From Beta vulgaris subsp. vulgaris (taxonomy: Eukaryota; Streptophyta; Magnoliopsida; Caryophyllales; Amaranthaceae): a stretch of 64,000 bases of DNA. The stretch covers positions 47,797,287 to 47,861,286 of the forward strand of contig NC_079202.1 in assembly GCF_026745355.1 (NCBI RefSeq), written 5' to 3'. Made by a program: the position numbers and the translations under genes. This document shows, piece by piece, positions 50,001 to 62,000 of the stretch. The notes under the pieces were generated by a model. That model worked only from the letters and a program-made list of their open reading frames with translations. It was not told where the DNA came from and ran no database searches. The first letter of the stretch is position 1. Each line of letters opens with the position of its first letter.

Positions 50001-53000
50001 CGGTATGTTTACAAGACATGTCTCTAAATTTTTGCATTTTGAGCCATATTCCAGTGGTTATCTATATTTTGGATGTCAATTATAGGGATGAAGCAATACA
50101 TGGAAGTGAAGCACCTCATAGGAAGCCATTGCATTTTGATGGTAATGGTTTTTATTTTGGGTCCTAATGTTAATCAAGGAAATTGCTTAGGTTGATGTAC
50201 TATCGCTGTTATGCTCTTTTTGCAGCTAATCTTTCATATGTAAATATGCAGGATTCTACTCATTATTCCTATACAAGAGATTGTACCGATGTCATACCTC
50301 ATTGGGTGGGTTCTCAAATGATAATGGAAATGTGGAAAGAAAAGCCAACATTTCTGTGGAGGACTTCCGCAACAACTATGATGGAAAGAAGCCAGTATGT
50401 TTAACTTATATTCAGCAAGATATATAAATTGTAATAACACAAAAAGTTTAGTGGAAAGTAATCTTCACTTAAATAAATAAATTAAGTAGCCAGTCCTTTT
50501 TCCTTTTAGTTCCTTTACATTTGATAGGCCTTCTTAGTTCCTTTACATTTGATAGTGTATTTGTATATTTTGTCTTTCACTTTTTTTAAAAAAAATATAT
50601 TTCACAAATCTTAGCAAGAAATAAATGGCTTTTGGCGTCGTTCCTTTTAGCACATTTGTCTTAAATTCGTTCTAATTTACCAAATGATTTGTGTGCTGGC
50701 ACATGGCCACACATACTGTCGAACTCTAAGTTCTAATATCTTTTGTATTGACTAATATAAATCTTTTTATTGAGCTCCATATAGGTTATGCTTGCTGGTT
50801 TAGCTGATATGTGGCCTGCAAGAAAGAAATGGACGTTGGACCAATTAATGCTTGATTATGGGGACACAACTTTTAGAATGTCTCAAAGGAGTCCTCGGAA
50901 AATCAAAATGAGATTCAAGGATTATGTCTCATACATGACACTTCAACATGATGAGGATCCCCTGTATATATTTGATGATAAGGTGCAATCAAAATTTTGA
51001 TACATGGTGGAAGCATATTTATATAGCAGATGGAAACTCAAATCATTTGTTACTTGCAGTTTGGAGAAGTGGCACCGACTCTGCTGAAGGATTATACTGT
51101 GCCTCATCTATTTCAAGAAGACTTCTTCGACGTTTTGAACGCAGATCAGCGTCCACCATTCAGGTGGCTCATCATAGGACCAGAGAGGTCTGGAGCTTCC
51201 TGGCATGTTGATCCAGCTCTTACTAGTGCTTGGAACACTCTTTTATGTGGTCGTAAGAGGTGAAGCTTATGCTCAATTATGCTTACATAGCTTCACTAAG
51301 TCAACTTTTTTTACTGGATTTCTGACATTTATGTTTCCTGTTGCTTACATGAATTATTGTTTTGCTTAATCTCTTCACATTTTTTTGGTCTTGCTCCAGA
51401 CGGCTAGCTTGTTTTTACAAGTGCAGTGTTGTTGTAAAAGCTTACAGTAGCTTGTAGATTCTGTATTTATGTCTGTTAACAAGGTCATTAACCATGCATT
51501 GACCAGAAGATTGCTTGTGATAGCTCCCATAACAAGCCTTTGTTCCACTAACAATTACCAATACCGACCTCCAACTCAAGTTGAAAGTTTAGTGAGCCCA
51601 ATGATTAATATTAGCATGCGCTGCTAACAGAAAGATTCAATTTGGTGGTTGCTGTTGATGAATAAAAGTGCTTGTGGTTTAGTCATCTGGATGTTAGGAA
51701 TCCCTTATGGAATTCTAGCTCAGTAAAACATGACAATATCTGAACGGGACCATATTGTTGAGGGATCTGATGCGATCACCAGGACTATAGTTATTACAGG
51801 TGGCTTGGCTTTGCAGTTTTAGGCAATGTTTGAAAAGGGTCAAAGTGCACAAAGGCAATAGGGTTCCTCAAGCCTAGGCACAAAGCCTGGCGTGATATGC
51901 AATTCTCAAAATCAGAAATTACGTGGGTAAAACTTGGTTGCTAACATAAATTTAAGGCAGCCACCATTAGTTTTTCTGTTTTTGTGCCTCAGTACACCTT
52001 GGTGCGCCTTTTTTCTCCTCAATATGTTTTAGATGTGCCTTATTAGAAAAACCTTACCCAAGTTCTTCTAAGCACTTGAGCAGCAGCAGTACGCCTAGGT
52101 GCGCCTTTTTGCTCCTCATTATGACCTAGGGCCTAATTATGGATGGTACTACCGTGCTAGTGGTTCTCGGTGCTGGACTTATTTCGGACTCTTTAAGAGT
52201 CATGCCATTATCTGAGCGGGACCCTTTTGAGGTGATGCTCTTTGGCTGACAACTGTGAAATTTGTTTCATAACAGGTGGGCATTATATCCTCCTGGTAGA
52301 GTACCTTTAGGTGTTACTGTGCACGTAAATGAAGAGGACGGTGATGTGAATATCGAGACCCCATCATCTTTACAGGTAAACCGAATGTCTGTGTTCATTT
52401 TCATTGCATTATTATAAATATGTTAGTTGTACTGGTCACATATATATGTTTATTTAGTCTTCATTTTGTCTTCTTAGTGGTGGCTTGAATTTTATCCACT
52501 CCTGCCTAGTGAAGACAAGCCTATAGAGTGTACTCAATTGCCCGGTGAAACAATATATGTCCCAAGTGGATGGTGGCACTGTGTGCTGAATCTGGAACCT
52601 ACGGTTGCAGTTACACAAAATTTTGTGAATACCACAAATTTTGAGTATGTATGTCTGGATATGGCTCCAGGTCACCGTCATAAAGGAGTTTGTCGTGCTG
52701 GATTTCTTGCTCTTGGTGATGGCAAATTGGAAGATGCAGATGAGTTCACATCTTGGGCTAGAAGTTGTTCGAGTGCAAGAGATGGGCCAAGGAAAGAAGA
52801 AGAAATCAGAACAAACCATGCATGCCATGAAGGCGCTAGTAGCAATGCTGCTAACTGCTGTGATGCAGGCAATCATGAGCTTCCATATGATATAAATTTC
52901 TTATCAAAATTTTTGGATGAGGAAAGAGATCATTACAACTCCATGTGGAGCTCTTCTAACTGCATCGGACAGAGAGAGATGAGAGAATGGTTATGGAGGC

Positions 53001-56000
53001 TTTGGATTGGAAGACCAGGGTTGAGGGACTTGATATGGAAGGTATGCTCTCCTCTCATTGCTATAGCTTCTCCTCTCCTTAAGCTTTTAATATTACTGTT
53101 CCACTGGCTGAAAAAAGGCAATATATTTTAGCGACTGGTAATGGTTTCAAGAATTACTTGATATAAGTCACTATAACACTATTTATGTACTTTTCACCTG
53201 TCACTGGAGCTGCTGCTGCTTGTTTAGCGTTGCGTTCTGCCAGAGCGCCAGTTATAGGTTTGAGCACCATCAGGGTTTGCATCTCATTTGATATCTGCAT
53301 TGCTGTTTGTGGACATCAATGCATGTACTTTATAATATATTTTTTTAAGCTGTCCACTTTGTTTGTGCCCATAACATATATCTGCCAATATAGATATGGT
53401 ATAACACTGATGGTAATGAAACAATTAAGCTACTATTATGCCAATAGTAGAGAGTAAAGATGGAGATTTATGGAATATGACAGTTGCACATGTAGACAGC
53501 ATCTTTTAAAGATTTTCAATATACTGTAAATAGTAGACAATTAATGGTATTTTAGGGATTGAAGAGAGTGAAAGAGACTTAGCATGGTTTAACTTTTTAA
53601 AGGTTGGTGTATAGCTTTTGTTAGTGTGTTGTTCAGGTTTGTGTTGAAAGTATTCTGTTTTGTCTTTATTAGGTCTTTTGTAATCAGGATTGTCTTTTGT
53701 AGGGTCCTTCCTGGAGATTTGTCCTTAATTTCTCTCCTTACAGCTCTATGCTAGCTCACAACAATACTATTTTACTTGTTTGCCATTTTAAAGAAAATAA
53801 TTTTTTTTTCTTTGGGAGGAGGGGCGATGAAAATGAAGTGTATTTTGAGAGTGAGAAATTGCATACAAACTTTAGTAATTAGACATATATAGGGACTTCC
53901 CAATATGCATTGAGTTGTCCTTTTCTGAATGAATGTTTTAAGTCATCTTGCTCCAGATGTTGACTTTATTATACGTATGTGGCTGGTATAGTCACCCGAG
54001 GGGACATTAAGCAAATGGACTTCGAAGTCTAGCTGGCGAATTAATCCCTAAAATCTGCCCTAAAGAGGAATGGTCAAGGAAATTAAATTTCTATCATTGT
54101 ATTTGATATAAGCTCCTTTTCTTTCTTCCTTTCTTTTTTCTTTTAGTTTTTGTTTTCCTTGGGTAATTAAAGTTCCCAGTTGCTAGAGAGAAAAATGATT
54201 GGAGTATTTAAACTTAAACTTAAACTTAACTTAAACTGTTCCACATCTCTGACTCTTTGTTTTGCTGAATTTGTGTGAGCGATCTTTTTCATAATCAAGG
54301 ATGAGAAAGGTTTGTACATTTACACGCCATATCTGTCCTAGCGTCGTTCTACTGTCATGCGTTATGATAATGAGCGTAGTGAATGTTGTTTTTTCTTTCT
54401 ACGAGAAACAAGCTTTATTAAATAGTTATCTGGACTGGTTTCCCATGCTTCTTTGGTTATAATTATGATGTCCACCATCCAGCACTGTTGACCTTTTGTC
54501 ATTCATCAAGTTAACCAAAGGAAAGAAGACAACATATCTCGGTTAACTTCTCTTCCGTCTTCTACAGTTCTACTGGTACATTATGAGAGTATTAGGTTGG
54601 GAAGGAAATTAAAAAGGTCCACATAATGGCTTTCTTCTTTTCTTTTGTTGGTTTTGTAGAAGTTAGAGAAAAGTTCTCTTAAGTATGGTTTTCCCATATT
54701 ATACTTGTGTGGAGCTCACGCTGTTGCGGGAGCTTTAGTGGGTTGGACTAGTGGTGATGTGCAAGGAATCAACCTGGAAGGATCCTTATCACTTATTCTA
54801 GAAGGGGCAAAAGGGCAGCCACAGGTGACTCAGCAAAATAACAGATTATTCCCTAATGGTAATGATGAGGTGTCAGAGTAGTGGAAAGAATGGCCTGAAA
54901 AATAGTACCTTGGTAGTGGAGAGGAAAGAAGTGACGTGTGATCTGAGGGTAGCAGAAATTAGCCTATAAATAGTAGTATGTTAGGAGAGATAAGTTATGA
55001 ATGAAATTATCTTGTATTAGCTTATTCCTGGGAGAGTTCTCACCTCTCGAAAGTGAGTTAGTTTGTATTTTGGTTGATCTTTGATCCTATAATACATCCA
55101 TATCCTTGTGGTTACTTTCTGTTATTAGACTGTTGGTTCTGGTTTCTAGCAACTTGGTATCAGAGCAAGGTTGCGGAAGAGGCGGCGCAACGGAGGACAA
55201 CCACCAGCAACGTTTAACTCTGCTAGAACAGAGCCTGGCATCCATAAACACCAACCTCACCGACATTAGGGCCCAGCAGGCAACCATGGAAGAAAGGTTA
55301 GAGGGTAGAGTGAACCGGGCGCGAGAAAACCAGGAGGGGATGATCACTCAGATGCGGGAAGAACAGAGGGCTTTTCAGGAGGAAATGAGGATGTCGGTTC
55401 GAGCCCTGAGAGATCTCTCTCGAACTCCCACCCAAGAAGTTAGGCCTCGTCGAGGGTATGGAGAAGGAAACCTCCGGGAAGAAGCCCTGGAGAACCCCAT
55501 TAACGAGGGAGAAGAAGAAGAAGTGGGGTGGAATCCTCATGGAGCATCGGTGCTAGGGAACTGGAGGTTTAAAAAGTTGGATCTTCCACTTTTTAACGGC
55601 GAGAACCCCGATGGCTGGATATTGAGGGCCGAGCGCTATTTCAAATTCCACCGGCTTACGGAAGGCGAAAAAGTGGAAGCCGCGGTGGTGGCCTTAGAAG
55701 GAGACGCCTTACTCTGGTTTCAATGGGAGGACAGTCGTCGGACCATTGCGAGGTGGGAGGAGATGAAGGGGATGGTGCTGAGACAATTTCGACCGGCGTC
55801 GGCCGGTACGCTCCATGAACAGTGGTTGAACCACCGCCAAACAGAGAGGATGGGGGTAGCAGAGTACCGGTGCAAGTTTATCGAGCTATTGGCCCCATTG
55901 GGTAATATACAAGAAGAAGTGGCTAAAGGCCAGTTTATCAATGGGCTCAAGGAAGATGTGCGGGCCGAAGTGAGGTTGTTGGGCCCAAGGACTTTGGACT

Positions 56001-59000
56001 TTGCTATGGACCTCGCTGTTAGGGCTGAAGATAAGATTAAGTGCCTTACTACCCAGAAAAGCCCCTCCCTTAACCCAAACCAAACACGAACCCAGAATAT
56101 CACCCATACCCAAACCCGATTTTCACCCACCTACTCCAACAGGGGATCCACTTCATCCATAGCCCAACCCTTCAAACCCACTCACTCTTATGCCCAAAGT
56201 AGCCAAAAAAACACCCAGCCCAGATCTGCTACAAACATGAGGAGATTGACGGAGGAGGAAGTGCAGTATCGGAGGGAGAGAGGTTTGTGCTTCAAATGTG
56301 ATGATAAGTGGAGTGCGGGGCACGTTTGCCGGCGAAAGGAGTTGGGAGTGATAATCGGAGGCCGCGACGACGATGAGGAGGTTGAGAAGGCGGAGTTAGA
56401 AGACGAGGAAGGTACCCACGGCGAATTGACCACCCCGGTTCAAACGGAGATTTCTTTGAACTCCGTGCTGGGAATCACCACCCCTAGAACCGTGAAGATG
56501 AGAGGAATGATACAAGGGGAAGAGGTCGTAGTTATGGTGGATCCCGGGGCCACCCATAATTTTATCTCCACTAAAGCTGTGAAAAAACTCAATATACCGG
56601 TCACCGCCACTAAGGCTTTTGAGGTTACGCTGGGCACTGGCGAGGAGGTGCAAGGGCATAGTGAGTGCAAGTCAGTGGTTCTGCATCTACAAGGAATAGA
56701 GATAGTTGAAGACTATCTACCTTTAGCGTTGGGTAATTCGGACCTCATCTTGGGGATACAGTGGCTGGCCAAATTGGGTACTATGACAAGCAACTGGAGA
56801 ACTCAGGTGTTGCGTTTCAATCTTGGGGCGAAGAAGGTGACTCTAAAAGGAGATCCCTCGCTGGGTAGGACCTTGATTTCCTTGAAGGCCATGGTAAGGG
56901 CGATTAGGAAAGAAGGGGGAGGGATATTGGTGGAGATGAACAAGCTAGAAGGGGCGGAATCCGACATACCCACACCAGCTATACCTTCCTGCCTTCAACC
57001 CATTATACAGAAACACTCCTCGATTTTTTCCTTACCCAAGGGCCTTCCTCCCTTACGGGGGCACGAACACTCAATTCTGTTGAAGGAAGGTAGCGACCCG
57101 GTTAGCGTGCGCCCATACCGATATCCTCAGGTGCAAAAAGATGAGATCGAAAGGTTAATTGAAGATATGCTCCAAGCCGAGATTATCAGGCCATCTACAA
57201 GCCCTTTTTCCAGCCCGGTCCTTCTGGTTAAGAAGAAAGATGGAAGTTGGCGGTTCTGTGTGGATTACCGCGCTCTAAACAAATCCACCGTCCCAGATAA
57301 GTATCCTATCCTCATGATTGATGAACTTTTGGATGAACTTAAGGGGGCTACCATTTTCAGCAAGCTAGACCTAAAATCCGGGTATCACCAAATCAGAATG
57401 AAGTTGGGAGATGAGCCCAAAACAGCCTTTAGAACACACCAAGGGAATTATGAATTCATGGTTATGCCTTTCGGCTTAACCAACGCCCCATCCACATTCC
57501 AAGCCCTCATGAACCAGATTTTTGAACCCTACCTCCGCAAATTCATCCTGGTCTTTTTTGATGATATACTCATTTACAGCCCCACCATTGAGCTCCATAA
57601 ATTACACCTCTCTTTAGCCCTTTAAACCCTCCACCACCACCAGTTGTTCGCCAATCTGCAGAAATGTGAGTTCGGGCAGGCTAAACTAGCTTATTTGGGC
57701 CATGTTATATCTGCCCAGGGAGTATCGGTGGATCAAGATAAGATTCAGGCCATGCTCCAATGGCCCATGCCTAAGACTCTAAAGGCTTTGAGGGGATTTC
57801 TCGGGTTAACGGGATATTACAGGAAGTTTGTGGCAGGGTATGCGAAGGTGGCTCATCCCTTAACCCAATTATTGAAGAAGGATGGTTTCCATTGGACAGA
57901 GGAGGCTACCACGGCCTTTACAGCATTGAAGAAGGCTATGACAACAGTACCAACACTTGCCTTACCCGACTTCACCAAGATGTTTGTGGTGGAAGCAGAC
58001 GCATCCCACACCGGTTTAGGGGCTGTTCTCTCACAAGACAACCATCCCATAGCTTATTTCAGTCAAAATTTGGGACCAAAGGCTCAGCACAAATCAATTT
58101 ACGAGAAGGAGCTCATGGCAATTGTTCTCTCTGTCCTCAAGTGGCGCCATTATCTCCTAGGGCGGAAATTCACCATTAAAACTGACCACCAGTTGATGGA
58201 GCAAAGAGAGGTAGGTCCGGAGTACCAAAGATGGGTAAGCAAACTGTTGGGCTACACTTTCGACATAAGCTACAGGTCCGGGGTAAGCAACGTAGTTGCG
58301 GATGCTTTATCGAGGCAGGGAAAAGATAACTCCGAGCTGAACATGATCAACACCACCAGCACGTTTGCGTGGGCTGATTGGTTACCCCACGTGCAGCAGG
58401 ACCCTTTCATTCAGCAACTAACTCAGGCGGTACGCGAAGGTAAGTACCATCCCTTGGGTTACACTGTACAACAGGATATATTGAAGTTTAAAGGAAGGGT
58501 GGTGCTGCCTAGCCGATGTGCTTTGGTTAAACTCCTCCTCCAGGAGTATCATGATGGGCCACAGGGGGGTCATTCGGGAGAATTGAAGACATATCAGAGG
58601 TTGGCTAGTGAGTGGTATTGGCCGGGGATGAGAAGGGAGGTGCAGAAATATGTGCAAGCGTGCCAAGTGTGCCAACAAAATAAGCAATCCACTCTGAAAC
58701 CGAGCGGGCTACTCCAGCCCTTACCTATTCCATTGCAAGTGTGGGAAGACATCAGCATGGATTTTATTGAAGGGCTGCCCACATCACATGGTAAGGATAC
58801 ACTCTTGGTTGTGGTAGATAGATTGACAAAATATGCTCATTTTCTCACACTTAAATACCCTTTTTCTGCTCCGATGGTGGCTGACATTTTTACCCGAGAA
58901 GTGGTGAAACTCCATGGTATTCCAGTGTCCATTGTCTCAGATAGGGACAAGGTTTTCTTGAGTTTGTTCTGGAAAGAGGTCCACAGGCTACAAGGCACAG

Positions 59001-62000
59001 CATTGCACTATAGTACTGCCTATCACCCCCAGTCTGATGGCCAGACGGAAGTGGTGAACAAGAGCTTGGAAGCATACCTCAGATGCTTCACGCATGGCAA
59101 GCCCAAAACGTGGGCCAAGTGGGTACATTGGGCTGAATTCTGGTACAACACCAGCCTGCATTCCGCTACAAAATGTACTCCTTTTAAGGCCTTGTATGGG
59201 AGGGACCCACCCCACCTCACCAGGTATGCCCAGGGCCACTCTCTTGTGTCTTCTGTGGAAGAGCAACTGTTGGAGAGAGATGCGATGCTTGATGATTTGA
59301 AGGGGCACCTAATCCAAGCACAGCAACTCATGAAGTTTTATGAAGATAAGAGTAGAAGGGAAGTGCATTTTCAAGTAGGGGAGGCTGTATACTTGAAACT
59401 CCAACCTTACCGACAAAAATCCTTAGCCAAGAGAGCAAATGAAAAGCTTTCACCTCGCTTTTATGGGCCATTTGAGATCATAGAGAAGATCGGACTTGTT
59501 GCCTACAAACTCAAACTTCCTCCACAATCCAAAATCCACCCTGTTTTCCACATTTCCCAATTGAAACCTGCCATTGGCCTTCTCCCTGCCAACCCCACCC
59601 TACCTACCCAACTCACTGCTAAGCTAGTCTTGGAGGCAGAACCTGAGTCAATCCTAAATGTCAGAGCAAGGCACCCACAGTCCCAGCACCCCACTCAAGT
59701 CTTGATCAAATGGAAAGACTTACCTGACTATGAAGCAACATGGGAGGATATTGATGCTGTGGCTCTCAGGTTCCTACCTTCCACCTTGAGGACAAGGTGG
59801 CTCTTTGGGACCAGGGTAATGCAAGGAATCAACCTGGAAGGATCCTTATCACTTATTCTAGAAGGGGCAAAAGGGCAGCCAGAGGTGACTCAGCAAAATA
59901 ACAGATTATTCCCTAATGGTAATGATGAGGTGTCAGAGTAGTGGAAAGAATGGCCTGAAAAATAGTACCTTGGTAGTGGAGAGGAAAGAAGTGACGTGTG
60001 ATCTGAGGGTAGCAGAAATTAGCCTATAAATAGTAGTATGTTAGGAGAGATAAGTTATGAATGAAATTATCTTGTATTAGCTTATTCCTGGGAGAGTTCT
60101 CACCTCTCGAAAGTGAGTTAGTTTGTATTTTGGTTGATCTTTGATCCTATAATACATCCATATCCCTGTGGTTACTTTCTGTTATTAGACTGTTGGTTCT
60201 GGTTTCTAGCATGATGGTTATTATCCCTTTGCTGTATTCTGTGTAATGAGGTTTACTATGTTATCTTGTAATTGTGCAATATCCAGCAACCATGTTCCTT
60301 ATTATTAAGTTCTATTTGCTATGTCCAGGGAGCGTGTCTTTCTATCAATGCAGGGAAATGGCTAGAATGTGTTGGACAGGTTTGCAGGTATCACAATTTG
60401 CCTTCTCCCAAAGATGATGAAAAATTGCCTGTAGGCACGGGCAGCAATCCTGTAAGTTCCCTCTCTCAGTGAGTATGCTAACTGAACACATAATGGCTTA
60501 TTGTATTCAATAATTATGCAAATCAGAGCCTGAATGAACCTAATTTTGTGAAGCTATTAGTATTTTCTTTCTGTAAGGTATAACAATGATATTATCTAGG
60601 TTCTTCTTGTTTGGAAAGATGAACATAGTTGACTGAAAACTTGCTTCCAACAAAACCTTCCCTCTTTCAATTGAAAACATATAAGAAATACAGAGGGACG
60701 TCCATGAATAGTTATACCTTTGCTTTGTCAGATGTTACTTATGCTGAACGTTTTGGTATTAGGTCCACTGAATTCTGAGAAAGTTAGTGTTTAGCTCAGA
60801 TCAAATTTCTCTTTACAAGATACTTTTTGGTGAAATTCCAAGGGTATCCACCGCTAACACCAGTGACTATTCAGCTCCTAACAAGATTAGTTAGATAGTT
60901 TTGGACATCAACTTCTATAGTATCTCTTTGCGTGATTTCTTGCCTTTGGTCTCATGTTTGTAGAGACTAAAGCTCCCTACTATTGCGCATTAAGTTGCTA
61001 ACTTTAAAAGTGTCAACTGAAGTATTGTCTCTCTTTCTTTTCTGTTACAGGTTTATTTGATTGAGGAGAACGTAATCAAAATCTATGTGGAAGGAGGGCT
61101 GGAATCTTCACTATATTGTTTGGGCACTGAGGTATAATCTTAAGTTCCTCAATATCCAGAGAGATGTCTTCTTTATTACGAAGGTTTTAGGTTTGCCAAT
61201 AGTTTGACCTGTAAATACCATGCAGCTTGAGTTTTACAATCTACTACAACAAGTGAAATCCCCTTTGGAGGAGCATGTTCCTGATGTTTTGGCCAGTGGT
61301 TTTATATCTTTTGATAATGGATCTTACACTGTTGTACCTTGGGATGGTAAAGGAGTGCCAGATGTGGTAGCTGATTACAATCCGATGAACAAAAACTGTG
61401 AAGGTCACGGCAGTTCTTTTGGTTTATGGAGCAAAAACTTGTTTAATTACAAAAACGCACTGTGTCCTGCTGAAATTACCAACTCATCTGGAAGCAAGAG
61501 CATCTGGCCTTACATTGTGACAAAAAGATGCAAAGGGAAAATTTTTGCTGAGCTGTAAGTTGCCTGGGATATATAGTCTCCCAAAATTTTCTCTATATTG
61601 AGCATCAATCAGAAAAAAGTTAGTTATCTCATTGCATTTAATCTTCTCCTATTGCAGAAGGGACTCACTGTCTTGGGAAAATGCTCTGGATTTGGCTTCC
61701 TTTTTAGGGGAGCAGCTACGTAACCTTTACATATTGCCCCTTCCTCAGCTTGACAACTTAAATATAGCAAATTTCAGAAAGGAACTTGACGTGGCTCCCA
61801 GTACTAATCTTATGGAAACTGACTCTCTTGATTCTGGTGACGCTGCAGTCTGGGAGATATTTCTCCAAAGCCTCAATATTAGAAAAAAGGATATTGTGAG
61901 CCACTTGAGAAAATGGTAATCTATCAATTTATTAATGTAGGATGTCGTGAGCCTCAATAATCGATACTTTCCTAGACTAATCATTTAAGATCTCTTGTTC

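Larger units (their letters stand above)
54760..60211 (+). mobile_element. Ty3/Gypsy chromovirus (Reina-like) in intron 8, complete
   Basis: 5,452 bp, sense to the host gene, flanked by the 5-bp duplication TGATG (54755-54759 and 60212-60216). It has two 392-bp LTRs, a tRNA-Met PBS, gag, protease, reverse transcriptase, RNase H, integrase and a C-terminal chromodomain in Gypsy order. The short LTRs, total size and chromodomain suggest the Reina clade. Only two differences between LTRs mean a recent insertion. One in-frame stop splits the polyprotein, so this copy could move only with help. Confidence 0.93.

Noticed and set aside
52454..52876. 140-codon minus-strand frame
   Set aside because: Antisense shadow of exon 8 of the F-box/JmjC gene.
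53185..53457. 90-codon frame after exon 8
   Set aside because: Lies in intron 8 before the Gypsy element. The exon 8 to exon 9 junction (TGGAAG to GGAGCG) keeps the known protein frame, so it is not an exon.
55106..55285. Upstream extension of the gag frame as the true start
   Set aside because: It would require translating the end of the 5' LTR and the primer-binding site; the first ATG after the PBS at 55,286 was preferred, with the start left uncertain.
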